DNA of 64,000 nucleotides from Thermus sp. CCB_US3_UF1 (GTDB lineage: Bacteria; Deinococcota; Deinococci; Deinococcales; Thermaceae), in contig NC_017278.1 of assembly GCF_000236585.1 (NCBI RefSeq), positions 1,674,001-1,738,000 of the forward strand, given 5' to 3'. Positions 17,162 to 24,489 of the stretch are shown piece after piece. The translations under genes and the position numbers were made by a program. Below the pieces are notes generated by a model. The model was not told the DNA's origin and searched no databases. It saw only the letters and a list, made by a program, of their open reading frames with translations. The first letter of the stretch is position 1; each line of letters opens with the position of its first letter.

Positions 17162-17942
17162 GGCGGCGGGCCTTCCCGAGGGGGAGGCCTGGGACCTCCT
17201 GGCCCTGGCCTCCGGGCTTTCCCGGCGGGACCTGCTTCTAGGCCTGGACAAGCCCCCGCCCCCGGGAACGGAGGCGCGGCTAGAAGGGCTCCTCGGGCGG
17301 CGGCTTTCCGGCTACCCCCTGCAGTACCTCCTGGGAGAGGTGGAGTTTTTCGGCCTGCCCCTGCGGGTGGAGGAAGGGGTCCTCATCCCCCGGCCGGAAA
17401 CGGAGGGCCTGGTGGAGCTGGCCCTGGCCCTCCCCCTTCCCCCAACACCCCGCATCCTGGACGTGGGCACGGGCACCGGGGCCATCGCCCTAGCCCTGAA
17501 GGCCCACCTCCCCCAGGCCGAGGTCTACGCCACCGAGGTGGACGAAAGGGCCCTGGCCCTGGCCCGGGAAAACGCCCGGCGCCTGGGCCTTGAGGTGGAT
17601 TTCCTCCATGCCCCCCTCACCGCGGGGATGGAGGGGCTGGACCTCCTGGTGTCCAACCCCCCTTACCTGCCCGAGGCCTACCGGCGGGTGGCCCCCCCTG
17701 AGCTGGCCTACGAGAACCCCTTGGCCCTCTACGCCGGCGAGGAAGGCCTGGCCGTGGCACGCCCTTTGGCCCTCGAGGGGGAAAGGGCCCTGAGGCCCGG
17801 GGGCTTTCTCCTCCTGGAGCTGGCCCCGGAAAACGTCCACCTCCTCGCCCAGGAGCTCCGGGAAAGGGGCTGGGAGGAGGTGGCGGTGCTACGGGACCTG
17901 GCGGGTCGGGATCGGTACCTCCGGGCCCGGCGGCCCGCCTAG
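17124..17942 (+). CDS. prmC: Release factor glutamine methyltransferase
   Basis: 272 aa from a GTG inside the jag 3' end. SAM-binding 'ILDVGTGTGAIALALK' near residue 112 and the catalytic 'VSNPPYLPEAY' near 178, the NPPY motif of HemK/PrmC that methylates the GGQ glutamine of RF1/RF2. N-terminal helical domain with 'GYPLQYLLGEVEFFGLPLRVEEGVLIPRPET'. The last 54 bp overlap the convergent DUF3084 gene. Confidence 0.95.
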   Translation: MTRLLREAQARLKAAGLPEGEAWDLLALASGLSRRDLLLGLDKPPPPGTEARLEGLLGRRLSGYPLQYLLGEVEFFGLPLRVEEGVLIPRPETEGLVELALALPLPPTPRILDVGTGTGAIALALKAHLPQAEVYATEVDERALALARENARRLGLEVDFLHAPLTAGMEGLDLLVSNPPYLPEAYRRVAPPELAYENPLALYAGEEGLAVARPLALEGERALRPGGFLLLELAPENVHLLAQELRERGWEEVAVLRDLAGRDRYLRARRPA

Positions 17943-19295
17943 GAGGGTGTAGTAGAGGAGGGGACGCTCCGCCGTCCAAAGGTCCTTGGCGGCCACCACC
18001 CCCACCCGCACCACCCCCTTGCGCCCCTGGAGGAGGGCCAGGCCCCGGGCCAGCTCCTCCGCGGAGGGGAAGGTGGCGTACTCCGGGGGGAAGCCGGCCT
18101 CGAGGAGGCGCCCCCGCACCTCCTGCCCCAGGGCCTCCAGGGCTTCCTGGTGGCGCGCCGGGGTGGAGAGGCGGAAGGTGCGGGCCGCCAGGACCTCCCC
18201 TTGGGCGAAGGCCTTGCGCTCGGGGTAGAACCGCACCCTCACCAGAAGCCGCCCCTCCCGGTAGCCCGCCCCTTCCAGCACAGCCAGGCCCGGCCCCGTG
18301 GCCCCGCCCAGGAGCTCGGCCCCGCGAAAACCCTGGAGGAGGGCCCGCCGCTCCGCCACCTGCTGCAAAAGGGCCTGCCCCTCCTCCTGGCCCAGCCGCA
18401 CCTCCCCCAGGTAAAACCCCTGGGCCAGCCGGGCGAGGTTCTGGGCCAGCTGGCCCCGCTCCCCCTGCAAGGCCTCGGCCTGGGCCAAAAGGGAACGCAC
18501 GCGCTCCTCCGTCTGCCGCAACTCCTGGCGCGAGCGGAGGAGGGCCTCCTTCAGGGAGACCACCTCCTGGGCCAGGGCCTGGCGCTGCCGCCGGGCCTCT
18601 TCCAGCTGGGCCTGGAGCAAGGCCAGGTCCCCTTCCAACCGCTGGCTTTCTCTAAGCAGGCGCTCCTTTTCCCCCTCCAGGCGCTTCGCTTCCCCCTGCA
18701 GGGCCCTCACCCGGGCCTCGAGGCCCGCAAGCTCCCGGGTGCGGTGGCCCAGTTCCCGGTTCTTCTCCGCAAGCAGCTGGGAAAGCGCCTCTTGGCCTTC
18801 CAAAAGCCGCTCCCTCTCCCGCAAAAGGGCCCGCCGCTCCCCCTGCAGGGCCGCCACCTGCCCTTCCAGGGCCTGGGCCTCGGCCTCCAGGCGCTTCCTC
18901 AGGGCTTCGGCCCCCTCCAGAGCCTCATAAAGCCTCTTCCGCTCAGCCCTGAGGGCGTTGAGCTCGGCCAGGGCCCGGGCGGTCTCCCCCTCCATGGCCT
19001 CCTTGGCCTTCAGGAGGACCTCCCGCTCCGAGCGCAGGCGGTCCCGCTCCTGGCGGACGGCCTCGGCCTCGAGGATCACCTCCCGCGCCTCGCGGAAGAC
19101 CAGGAGAAAGCCCAGGTAGCTCAAAAGGGCAATCCCCACCCCGGTGGCCACGGCGATGAGGGTGGCGGTCTGCCGCGGGCGGAGGCCAAAGAGGCGGTAG
19201 TGGCGCTTCCCCGCCCACTTGGCCACCTTGTCCCCCAGGTAGGCCACCAGGGCGGAGAGGAGGAGGATGAGGGTGAGGAGGGCCCAGAAGGTCAT
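17889..19295 (-). CDS. DUF3084-type membrane-anchored coiled-coil protein
   Basis: 468 aa. Two N-terminal hydrophobic stretches (residues 1-20 and about 45-70) flank 'GDKVAKWAGKRHYRLFGLRPRQTATLIAV', a hallmark of DUF3084 proteins. A long coiled coil follows, residues ~75-280, rich in Glu/Arg/Leu/Gln. A C-terminal globular domain ends at 'PEVPIPTRQVP'. Function is unknown for the family. It begins at the base right after the lptB stop, so it is co-transcribed with lptB and may have an envelope role. Confidence 0.8.
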   Translation of the reverse strand: MTFWALLTLILLLSALVAYLGDKVAKWAGKRHYRLFGLRPRQTATLIAVATGVGIALLSYLGFLLVFREAREVILEAEAVRQERDRLRSEREVLLKAKEAMEGETARALAELNALRAERKRLYEALEGAEALRKRLEAEAQALEGQVAALQGERRALLRERERLLEGQEALSQLLAEKNRELGHRTRELAGLEARVRALQGEAKRLEGEKERLLRESQRLEGDLALLQAQLEEARRQRQALAQEVVSLKEALLRSRQELRQTEERVRSLLAQAEALQGERGQLAQNLARLAQGFYLGEVRLGQEEGQALLQQVAERRALLQGFRGAELLGGATGPGLAVLEGAGYREGRLLVRVRFYPERKAFAQGEVLAARTFRLSTPARHQEALEALGQEVRGRLLEAGFPPEYATFPSAEELARGLALLQGRKGVVRVGVVAAKDLWTAERPLLYYTLLGGPPGPEVPIPTRQVP

Positions 19296-20024
19296 CTAGA
19301 GCTCGTAGTCCTCGCCGAGGTAGTGGCGCCGCACCCCCTGGTCGCGGGCAAAGGTTTCCGGGTCGCCGTGGAAGAGGATCTCCCCGTCGTACATCACGTA
19401 GACCCGGTCGGTGATGGCCAGGGTTTCCCGCACCGCATGGTCGGTGATGAAGACCCCCACCCCCCGCCGTTCCCGGAGCTCGGCGATCACCTTCTGAATC
19501 TCCCGCACGTTCTTAGGGTCCACCCCGGTAAAGGGCTCGTCCAGAAGGATGAAGTCCGGGTCGGTGGCCAGGGCGCGGGCCATCTCCAGCCTCCGCCTTT
19601 CCCCCCCGGAAAGGGCGTAGGCCATGCGGTCCCTGAGGTGGTAGATGGCCAGTTCCTCCAGGAGGGCCTTGGCCTTCTCCAGGCGCTCCTTTGGGGCAAG
19701 GGGTTGGAATTCCAAAACAGCCAGGAGGTTTTCCAGCACCGTCATGCGGCGGAAGGCGCTGGGCTCCTGGGGCAGGTAGCCGAGGCCCAGGCGGGCCCGG
19801 CGGTACATGGGCAGGCGGCTCACCTCCTGGCCCTTGAGGAAGATGCGCCCTCCCGTGGGCCGGATGAAGCCCACCACCATGTAAAAGGTGGTGGTCTTGC
19901 CCGCGCCGTTGGGACCGAAGAGGGCCACGATCTCCCCTCGCTTCAAGTGGAGGTCCACCCCCTTCACCACCTCCTTGGGGCCGTAGCGTTTCCTGAGGCC
20001 TTGGGCCAGAAGCTCCCCGTCCAT
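19296..20024 (-). CDS. lptB: LptB-like ABC transporter ATP-binding protein
   Basis: 242 aa. Walker A '[19 protein letters not shown]' (the [13 protein letters not shown] stretch is characteristic of LptB), signature '[15 protein letters not shown]', Walker B '[13 protein letters not shown]', H-loop '[18 protein letters not shown]'. In Gram-negatives LptB powers lipopolysaccharide export. Thermus has an outer membrane but lacks typical LPS, so the cargo is uncertain. The next gene starts immediately at its stop codon. Confidence 0.88.
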   Translation of the reverse strand: MDGELLAQGLRKRYGPKEVVKGVDLHLKRGEIVALFGPNGAGKTTTFYMVVGFIRPTGGRIFLKGQEVSRLPMYRRARLGLGYLPQEPSAFRRMTVLENLLAVLEFQPLAPKERLEKAKALLEELAIYHLRDRMAYALSGGERRRLEMARALATDPDFILLDEPFTGVDPKNVREIQKVIAELRERRGVGVFITDHAVRETLAITDRVYVMYDGEILFHGDPETFARDQGVRRHYLGEDYEL

Positions 20025-20063
20025 TATCCCCTAGCCTAAGGGGCTCCCTTTAGCCCCGGATGA

Positions 20064-20069
20064 GATAAT
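20064..20069 (+). promoter_or_regulatory. -10 box of gltX
   Basis: GATAAT lies 9 nt before the gltX ATG, with GGGCGAGG between. The leader would be very short or absent. No convincing -35 is seen. Confidence 0.45.
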
Positions 20070-20078
20070 GGGCGAGGT

Positions 20079-21494
20079 ATGGTGGTGACCCGCATCGCCC
20101 CAAGCCCTACGGGGGACCCCCACGTGGGCACGGCCTATATCGCCCTTTTCAACTACGTCTGGGCCCGGAAAAACGGGGGCAGGTTCCTGGTGCGCATTGA
20201 GGATACGGACCGGGCTCGGTATGTGCCCGGGGCCGAGGAAAGGATCCTGGCGGCCCTCAGGTGGCTCGGCATCCCCTACGACGAGGGGCCGGATATCGGC
20301 GGGCCCCACGGCCCTTACCGGCAATCCGAGCGGCTTCCCCTGTACCGGCAATACGCCGAGGAACTCCTGCGGCGGGGCTGGGCCTACCGGGCCTTTGAAA
20401 CCCCGGAGGAGCTGGAGCGGATCCGCCAGGAAAAGGGAGGCTACGATGGCCGGGCCCGCCACATTCCCCCGGAAGAGGCCGAGGCCCGGGCCAGGCGGGG
20501 GGAGCCCCACGTGATCCGCCTCAAGGTGCCCCGCCCCGGAACCACGGAGGTGCGGGACGAGCTCCGGGGAGTGGTGGTCTACGATAACGGGGAGATCCCC
20601 GACGTGGTCCTCCTCAAGTCGGACGGCTACCCCACCTACCACCTGGCCAACGTGGTGGACGACCACCTCATGGGGGTGACGGACGTGATCCGGGCGGAGG
20701 AGTGGCTGGTCTCCACCCCCATCCACGTCCTCCTCTACCGGGCCTTTGGCTGGGAAACCCCCAAGTTCTACCACATGCCCCTCCTGCGCAACCCCGACAA
20801 GACCAAGATCTCCAAGCGGAAAAGCCACACCTCCTTGGAGTGGTACAAGGCGGAGGGCTTCCTGCCCGAGGCCCTGCGCAACTACCTGGCCCTCATGGGC
20901 TTTTCCATGCCGGATGGGCGGGAGATCTTCTCCCTCGAGGAGCTCATCGCCGCCTTCACCTGGGAACGGGTCTCCCTGGGGGGGCCGGTCTTTGACCTGG
21001 ACAAGCTGCGCTGGCTGAACGGGAAGTACATCCGCGAGGTCCTATCCCTGGAGGAGGTGGCGGAAAGGGTGAAGCCCTTCCTGGAGGAAAGGGGCCTTTC
21101 CTGGCCGGACGAGGCCTACCTGAGGCGGGCGGTGGAGCTCATGCGCCCCCGGTTTGACACCCTAAAAGAGCTTCCAGAAAAAGCCCCTTACCTCTTCCAG
21201 GAGGACTACCCTGTGACCGAAAAGGCCAGGGAAAAGCTCAGGGAGGGCCTGGATCTTCTGAAGGAGGTCCAACCCCTCCTGGAAGCCCAGGAGGCGTGGA
21301 GCGAGGCGGCCTTGGATACCCTCCTGCGGGGCTTCGCCCAAGCCAAGGGCCTGAAGCTGGGCCAGGTGGCCCAGCCCCTGCGGGCGGCCCTCACCGGCAC
21401 CCTGGAAACCCCGGGGCTCTTTGAGATCATGACCCTCCTGGGCAAGGCCCGCACCCTGGCCCGGCTGGAGCGGGCCCTGGGGAAAGGCGCTTAG
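20079..21494 (+). CDS. gltX: Glutamyl-tRNA synthetase
   Basis: 471-aa class I aminoacyl-tRNA synthetase charging tRNA-Glu. HIGH-like motif 'PSPTGDPHVGTAYIAL' at the N-terminus, KMSKS-like 'KTKISKRKSHTSLEW' near residue 242, and an anticodon-binding C-terminal domain with 'MRPRFDTLKELPEKA'. Length and sequence are very close to the T. thermophilus enzyme, whose arginine in the RPRF segment discriminates Glu from Gln anticodons. This is the strongest single pointer to the genus. Confidence 0.98.
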   Translation: MVVTRIAPSPTGDPHVGTAYIALFNYVWARKNGGRFLVRIEDTDRARYVPGAEERILAALRWLGIPYDEGPDIGGPHGPYRQSERLPLYRQYAEELLRRGWAYRAFETPEELERIRQEKGGYDGRARHIPPEEAEARARRGEPHVIRLKVPRPGTTEVRDELRGVVVYDNGEIPDVVLLKSDGYPTYHLANVVDDHLMGVTDVIRAEEWLVSTPIHVLLYRAFGWETPKFYHMPLLRNPDKTKISKRKSHTSLEWYKAEGFLPEALRNYLALMGFSMPDGREIFSLEELIAAFTWERVSLGGPVFDLDKLRWLNGKYIREVLSLEEVAERVKPFLEERGLSWPDEAYLRRAVELMRPRFDTLKELPEKAPYLFQEDYPVTEKAREKLREGLDLLKEVQPLLEAQEAWSEAALDTLLRGFAQAKGLKLGQVAQPLRAALTGTLETPGLFEIMTLLGKARTLARLERALGKGA

Positions 21495-21528
21495 GGAAAT
21501 CTCACGCAAGGGCGCTAGACTCGGGAGC

Positions 21529-21969
21529 GTGAAACGGCTTCTTCTCCTCCTCACCTTGCTACTGGGCGTGGCCAGCGCCCAAAGTGCCATTCAGATGCGC
21601 TTTGGCTACGGCGAAACCCTGGGCCTCACCTTTGGGGCCGGGGTAGAAAACCGCCTGCGGCAGAACCTGGTGGGCCGGCTGAGCGCGGAGATCGCCCCTG
21701 CCGCCCCCGGGGTGGCCCTGGAAGGGGCCCTCCTCTTTAAGCCCGACCTGGGCCAGTACGAGCCCAGCCTCTCGGGCCTTCTCCCCTACTTCGGCGGAGG
21801 CGTGGGGGCGGTGGTGGGGCCTAGGCCCACCGCTGGGGTAAGCTTCACCCTGGGCCTCGAGGGCCTCCTGGACCCCTACACTGGCCTTTTGGCCGAAAGC
21901 ACCTACGTCTACGGCTTCGCCGACTTCCCCAAGGTCTGGCGCTTCACCCTCGGGGTAAACTTCCGCTGA
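21529..21969 (+). CDS. Exported protein of unknown function
   Basis: 146 aa from a GTG. Clear signal peptide 'MKRLLLLLTLLLGVASAQS' with AxA-like cleavage site. The mature part has alternating hydrophobic/polar stretches rich in Gly, Tyr, Phe and ends in 'WRFTLGVNFR' with a terminal aromatic-like pattern. This suits a small outer-membrane beta-barrel, but that is inference. TAGACT ends 7 nt before the start. It overlaps ftsY by 1 bp (TGATG). Confidence 0.75.
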   Translation: MKRLLLLLTLLLGVASAQSAIQMRFGYGETLGLTFGAGVENRLRQNLVGRLSAEIAPAAPGVALEGALLFKPDLGQYEPSLSGLLPYFGGGVGAVVGPRPTAGVSFTLGLEGLLDPYTGLLAESTYVYGFADFPKVWRFTLGVNFR

Positions 21970-22883
21970 TGGGCTTCTTGGACCGCCTGAAGGCGGGGCT
22001 GGCCAAAACGCGGGAAAAACTCCTCGGGGCCATCCCCTGGGGCGCCAACCCCGAGGAGGTGCTGGAGGAGCTGGAGATGGCCCTCCTGGCCGCCGACGTG
22101 GGCCTGGCCGCCACCGAGGAGCTCCTTGCCCAAGTGCGGGCTTCGGGGCGCAAGGACCTCAAGGAGGCGGTGAAGGAAAAGCTGGTGGCCATGCTGGAGC
22201 CCGACCCGCGCCGGGCCACGCTGCGCAAGCTGGGCTTCCGCCCGCAAAACCCCAAGCCCGTGGAGCCCCAGGGGCACGTGGTCATGGTGGTGGGGGTCAA
22301 CGGGGTGGGCAAGACCACCACCATCGCCAAGCTGGGCCGCCATTACCAGGAGCTGGGCAAAAAGGTGATGTTCTGCGCCGGGGACACCTTCCGCGCCGCC
22401 GGGGGCATGCAGCTTGCGGAGTGGGGCAAGCGCCTGGGCATCCCCGTCCTCCAGGGCGCGGAAGGGGCAGACCCCGCGGGTCTAGCCTTTGACGCCGCCC
22501 AGGCCCGCAAGGCGCGAGGGTACGACCTCCTTTTCGTGGACACCGCAGGCCGCCTGCACACCAAGCACAACCTCATGGAGGAGCTGAAAAAGGTCAAACG
22601 GGCCATCGGCAAAGCCGACCCTGGGGAACCTGGGGAGGTCTGGCTGGTGCTGGATGCGGTCACGGGGCAAAACGGCCTCGAGCAAGCCAAGAGGTTCCAC
22701 GAGGCTGTGGGCCTTACCGGGGTAATCGTGACCAAGCTGGACGGCACCGCCAAGGGAGGGGTGTTGGTGCCCATCGTGCGCACCCTAGGGGTGCCCATCC
22801 GCTTCATCGGGGTAGGGGAAGGCCCGGAAGACCTGCAACCCTTTGACGCCGAGGCCTTTGTAGAGGCCCTTCTGGAAGCCTAA
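21969..22883 (+). CDS. ftsY: Signal recognition particle receptor FtsY
   Basis: 304-aa NG-domain GTPase without the long acidic A domain of E. coli. N domain residues 1-85 and G domain with 'GVNGVGKTTTIAKLGRHY' (G1), 'DTFRAAGGMQLAEW', 'VDTAGRLHTKHNLMEEL' (G3), 'TKLDGTAKGGVLV' (G4) and 'FIGVGEGPEDLQPFD'. Docks SRP-ribosome complexes at the membrane. Start overlaps the previous stop. Its stop overlaps the convergent small cysteine-rich gene by 3-4 bp. Confidence 0.97.
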   Translation: MGFLDRLKAGLAKTREKLLGAIPWGANPEEVLEELEMALLAADVGLAATEELLAQVRASGRKDLKEAVKEKLVAMLEPDPRRATLRKLGFRPQNPKPVEPQGHVVMVVGVNGVGKTTTIAKLGRHYQELGKKVMFCAGDTFRAAGGMQLAEWGKRLGIPVLQGAEGADPAGLAFDAAQARKARGYDLLFVDTAGRLHTKHNLMEELKKVKRAIGKADPGEPGEVWLVLDAVTGQNGLEQAKRFHEAVGLTGVIVTKLDGTAKGGVLVPIVRTLGVPIRFIGVGEGPEDLQPFDAEAFVEALLEA

Positions 22884-23026
22884 TCCTCTTCTTTTTGCTC
22901 CCGCCAGGGACAGTGGCGGCACCCCGAGCCGCAACAGTAGCCCCGCTTGCGGTGGTAGGCCTCGGTGAAGACCACCCTCCCTTCCTCCCTGTAATAGTCC
23001 TCTCCTTCCTTCAGCTCTTCCTTCAC
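22880..23026 (-). CDS. Small cysteine-rich protein (DUF5522-like)
   Basis: 48-aa gene from a GTG start, easily missed because of its size. The C-terminal half reads 'RKRGYCCGSGCRHCPWREQ', with four cysteines in the CC-x3-C-x2-C pattern I associate with the DUF5522 family; the N-terminus is charged ('KEELKEGEDYYREEGRVVF'). A metal-binding role is likely but unproven. TAAACT lies about 8 nt before the GTG (minus strand, about 23034-23039), so the mRNA would be leaderless. Convergent with ftsY, divergent from the DsbB-like gene. Confidence 0.75.
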   Translation of the reverse strand: MKEELKEGEDYYREEGRVVFTEAYHRKRGYCCGSGCRHCPWREQKEED

Positions 23027-23044
23027 AAGCTACAGTTTAGGGGT

Positions 23045-23464
23045 ATGCTGGGGCCGATGAAGCGCGGCCCCCTCCTCCTCACCTTCGCTTGGATGGTGGC
23101 CCTGGTGGCCACCTTGGGAAGCCTGTACTACTCCGAGGTGCGCCTTTTCCTGCCCTGCGAGCTCTGCTGGTACCAGCGCATCTTCATGTATCCGCAGGCC
23201 ATTTTGCTGGGCCTAGCCCTCTGGCGGCAGGACCTCAGCGTCTGGCCTTACGCCCTGGCCCTTTCCCTCATCGGGGGGGGCATCAGCACCCTCCACCTCC
23301 TGGAGCAGAAGTTTCCTGAGCTTTTCACCCTGGCCTGCAAACCGCCCGTGCCCTGCTCCGTGGAGTACATGCCCCAGTTTCCCATCCCCCTCCAGGCCCT
23401 TATCGCCTTCGTGCTGATTGCGGTCAGCATGGCCCTGCTGGCGAAAGAAGCGCGGGGGCGGTAA
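23045..23464 (+). CDS. DsbB/BdbC-like disulfide oxidoreductase
   Basis: 139 aa from ATG 23045; ATG 23057 (MKRGPLLLTFAWM) is equally possible. Four transmembrane helices. First redox pair 'CELCWYQRIFMYPQAILLG' (CxxC after helix 1, followed by the family's WYQR) and a second periplasmic pair in 'ACKPPVPCSVEY'. It would reoxidise a DsbA/BdbD-like thiol oxidase using quinone. The matching partner gene is not next to it. Confidence 0.88.
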   Translation: MLGPMKRGPLLLTFAWMVALVATLGSLYYSEVRLFLPCELCWYQRIFMYPQAILLGLALWRQDLSVWPYALALSLIGGGISTLHLLEQKFPELFTLACKPPVPCSVEYMPQFPIPLQALIAFVLIAVSMALLAKEARGR

Positions 23465-23603
23465 GGTGCTATGCTAGGGCTAGCGCCAGACTGTTTTGCT
23501 TCTCCCTCGAGGCGCGGGGGCATCTTGACAAGGTTTCCCGGAGTGCTTCCCTAAAAAGGACATAAAGGGGGGTGAGCTGGGATTTTTGCCGTCTGGGTCA
23601 TGT

Positions 23604-23753
23604 GTAGTCCCCACACGCGTGGGGATGGAGGGTTGCCTCACTCTTGGCTGGAAGAGGAGGTCGCGTAGTCCCCACACGCGTGGGGATGGACCTTTGAGGA
23701 CCCCACGGGGCGCGGCATACCCACCGTAGTCCCCACACGCGTGGGGATGGACC
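23604..23753 (+). CRISPR. Mini CRISPR array, type I-E repeat, 3 repeats and 2 spacers
   Basis: 28-bp repeats at 23604-23631, 23665-23692 and 23726-23753, exact 61-bp period, two 33-bp spacers. The repeat starts GTAGTCCCCACACGCGTGG and has the inner palindrome CCCCACACGCGTGGGG; it matches the I-E type repeat of Thermus. Repeats 2 and 3 are identical; repeat 1 ends in GG instead of CC. By analogy with the E. coli repeat, crRNA would be read on the plus strand. No cas gene is within 20 kb on either side. Confidence 0.92.
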
Positions 23754-23765
23754 GGCACCCTTTGG

Positions 23766-24479
23766 CTAAACCGGATACCCTAGCCCCTCGAGGATCACCC
23801 GCACCCGCACGCCCAGAAGGTCCTCGGGGGCGTAGACCGCTTGCACCCGCTCCCATACCCCTCGGTCCGGGGGAACCAAGGCCACAAGGACGTGAAAGGG
23901 CTGCAGATGCTCTAGGGAAAGCCGGCCCCCGGCGTATAAGAGCAGATCCGCCCGCAAGGCCAGGGCCTGGACCTCCTCGGCGCGGGCCACCACCGGCCCC
24001 CTGGCCCGCTCGGGCAGGCGGGCCAGGAAGCTATCCCCCTCGGCGAAGGTGCTGGCCGCCACCGCCACCTGGGCCAAGGGCCTGAGGAAGGGCGCTAAGG
24101 CGGGCCGCAAGGGCCCAAGCCAAAGGGCCTTGGCCCCGGGGAAGTGCTGGCCCAAGAAACGCTCCAGGGCTACCCCTTCCGTGTACTGGCCCCAAAGCCC
24201 CTTGGCGCCAGGCACCGCCAGGTCCATGAGGCCAGCCGCCTGCGCCTCCGCCTCGAGGCGCACCCCCTCGGGCGGGGGCAGGGCCTCGGCCAGCACCGCA
24301 CCCGCAAACCCCAGGGGCCAGAGGCAAGGAAGGGCAGCCCAGGGGTTCTCGGTTTCCACGGGATAAGGGAAAAGGGGCAGCTTGGCCGTGGTCACCTCGG
24401 CCACCAGGCGGTCAAAGAGGGGGCTGGGCTTTTTATAGAAAAAAACCAAGGGGCGGGGCTGATGGTAAGGGGGCCACAT
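23766..24479 (-). CDS. Hypothetical protein, possible divergent shikimate dehydrogenase-like fold
   Basis: 237 aa. Not securely recognised. The length, 'NPWAALPCLWPLGFAGAVLAEAL', 'PGAKGLWGQYTEGVALERFL' and a central alanine-rich segment suggest a Rossmann-type enzyme similar in plan to shikimate dehydrogenase, but a clear GxGGxxxA nucleotide loop is missing. It starts 10 nt after the uvrD stop, so it is in an operon with uvrD. The 3' end is 12 bp from the CRISPR array. Confidence 0.55.
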   Translation of the reverse strand: MWPPYHQPRPLVFFYKKPSPLFDRLVAEVTTAKLPLFPYPVETENPWAALPCLWPLGFAGAVLAEALPPPEGVRLEAEAQAAGLMDLAVPGAKGLWGQYTEGVALERFLGQHFPGAKALWLGPLRPALAPFLRPLAQVAVAASTFAEGDSFLARLPERARGPVVARAEEVQALALRADLLLYAGGRLSLEHLQPFHVLVALVPPDRGVWERVQAVYAPEDLLGVRVRVILEGLGYPV

Positions 24480-24489
24480 GGGCTTCCTC

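Noticed and set aside
23525-23530. TTGACA as promoter of the CRISPR leader
   Set aside because: No TAnnnT box at 16-18 bp; the first candidate is at 21 bp or more.
23604-23753. CRISPR repeats as tandem terminators
   Set aside because: They contain strong palindromes, but exact 61-bp spacing, unique 33-bp spacers and the known repeat type fit CRISPR much better.
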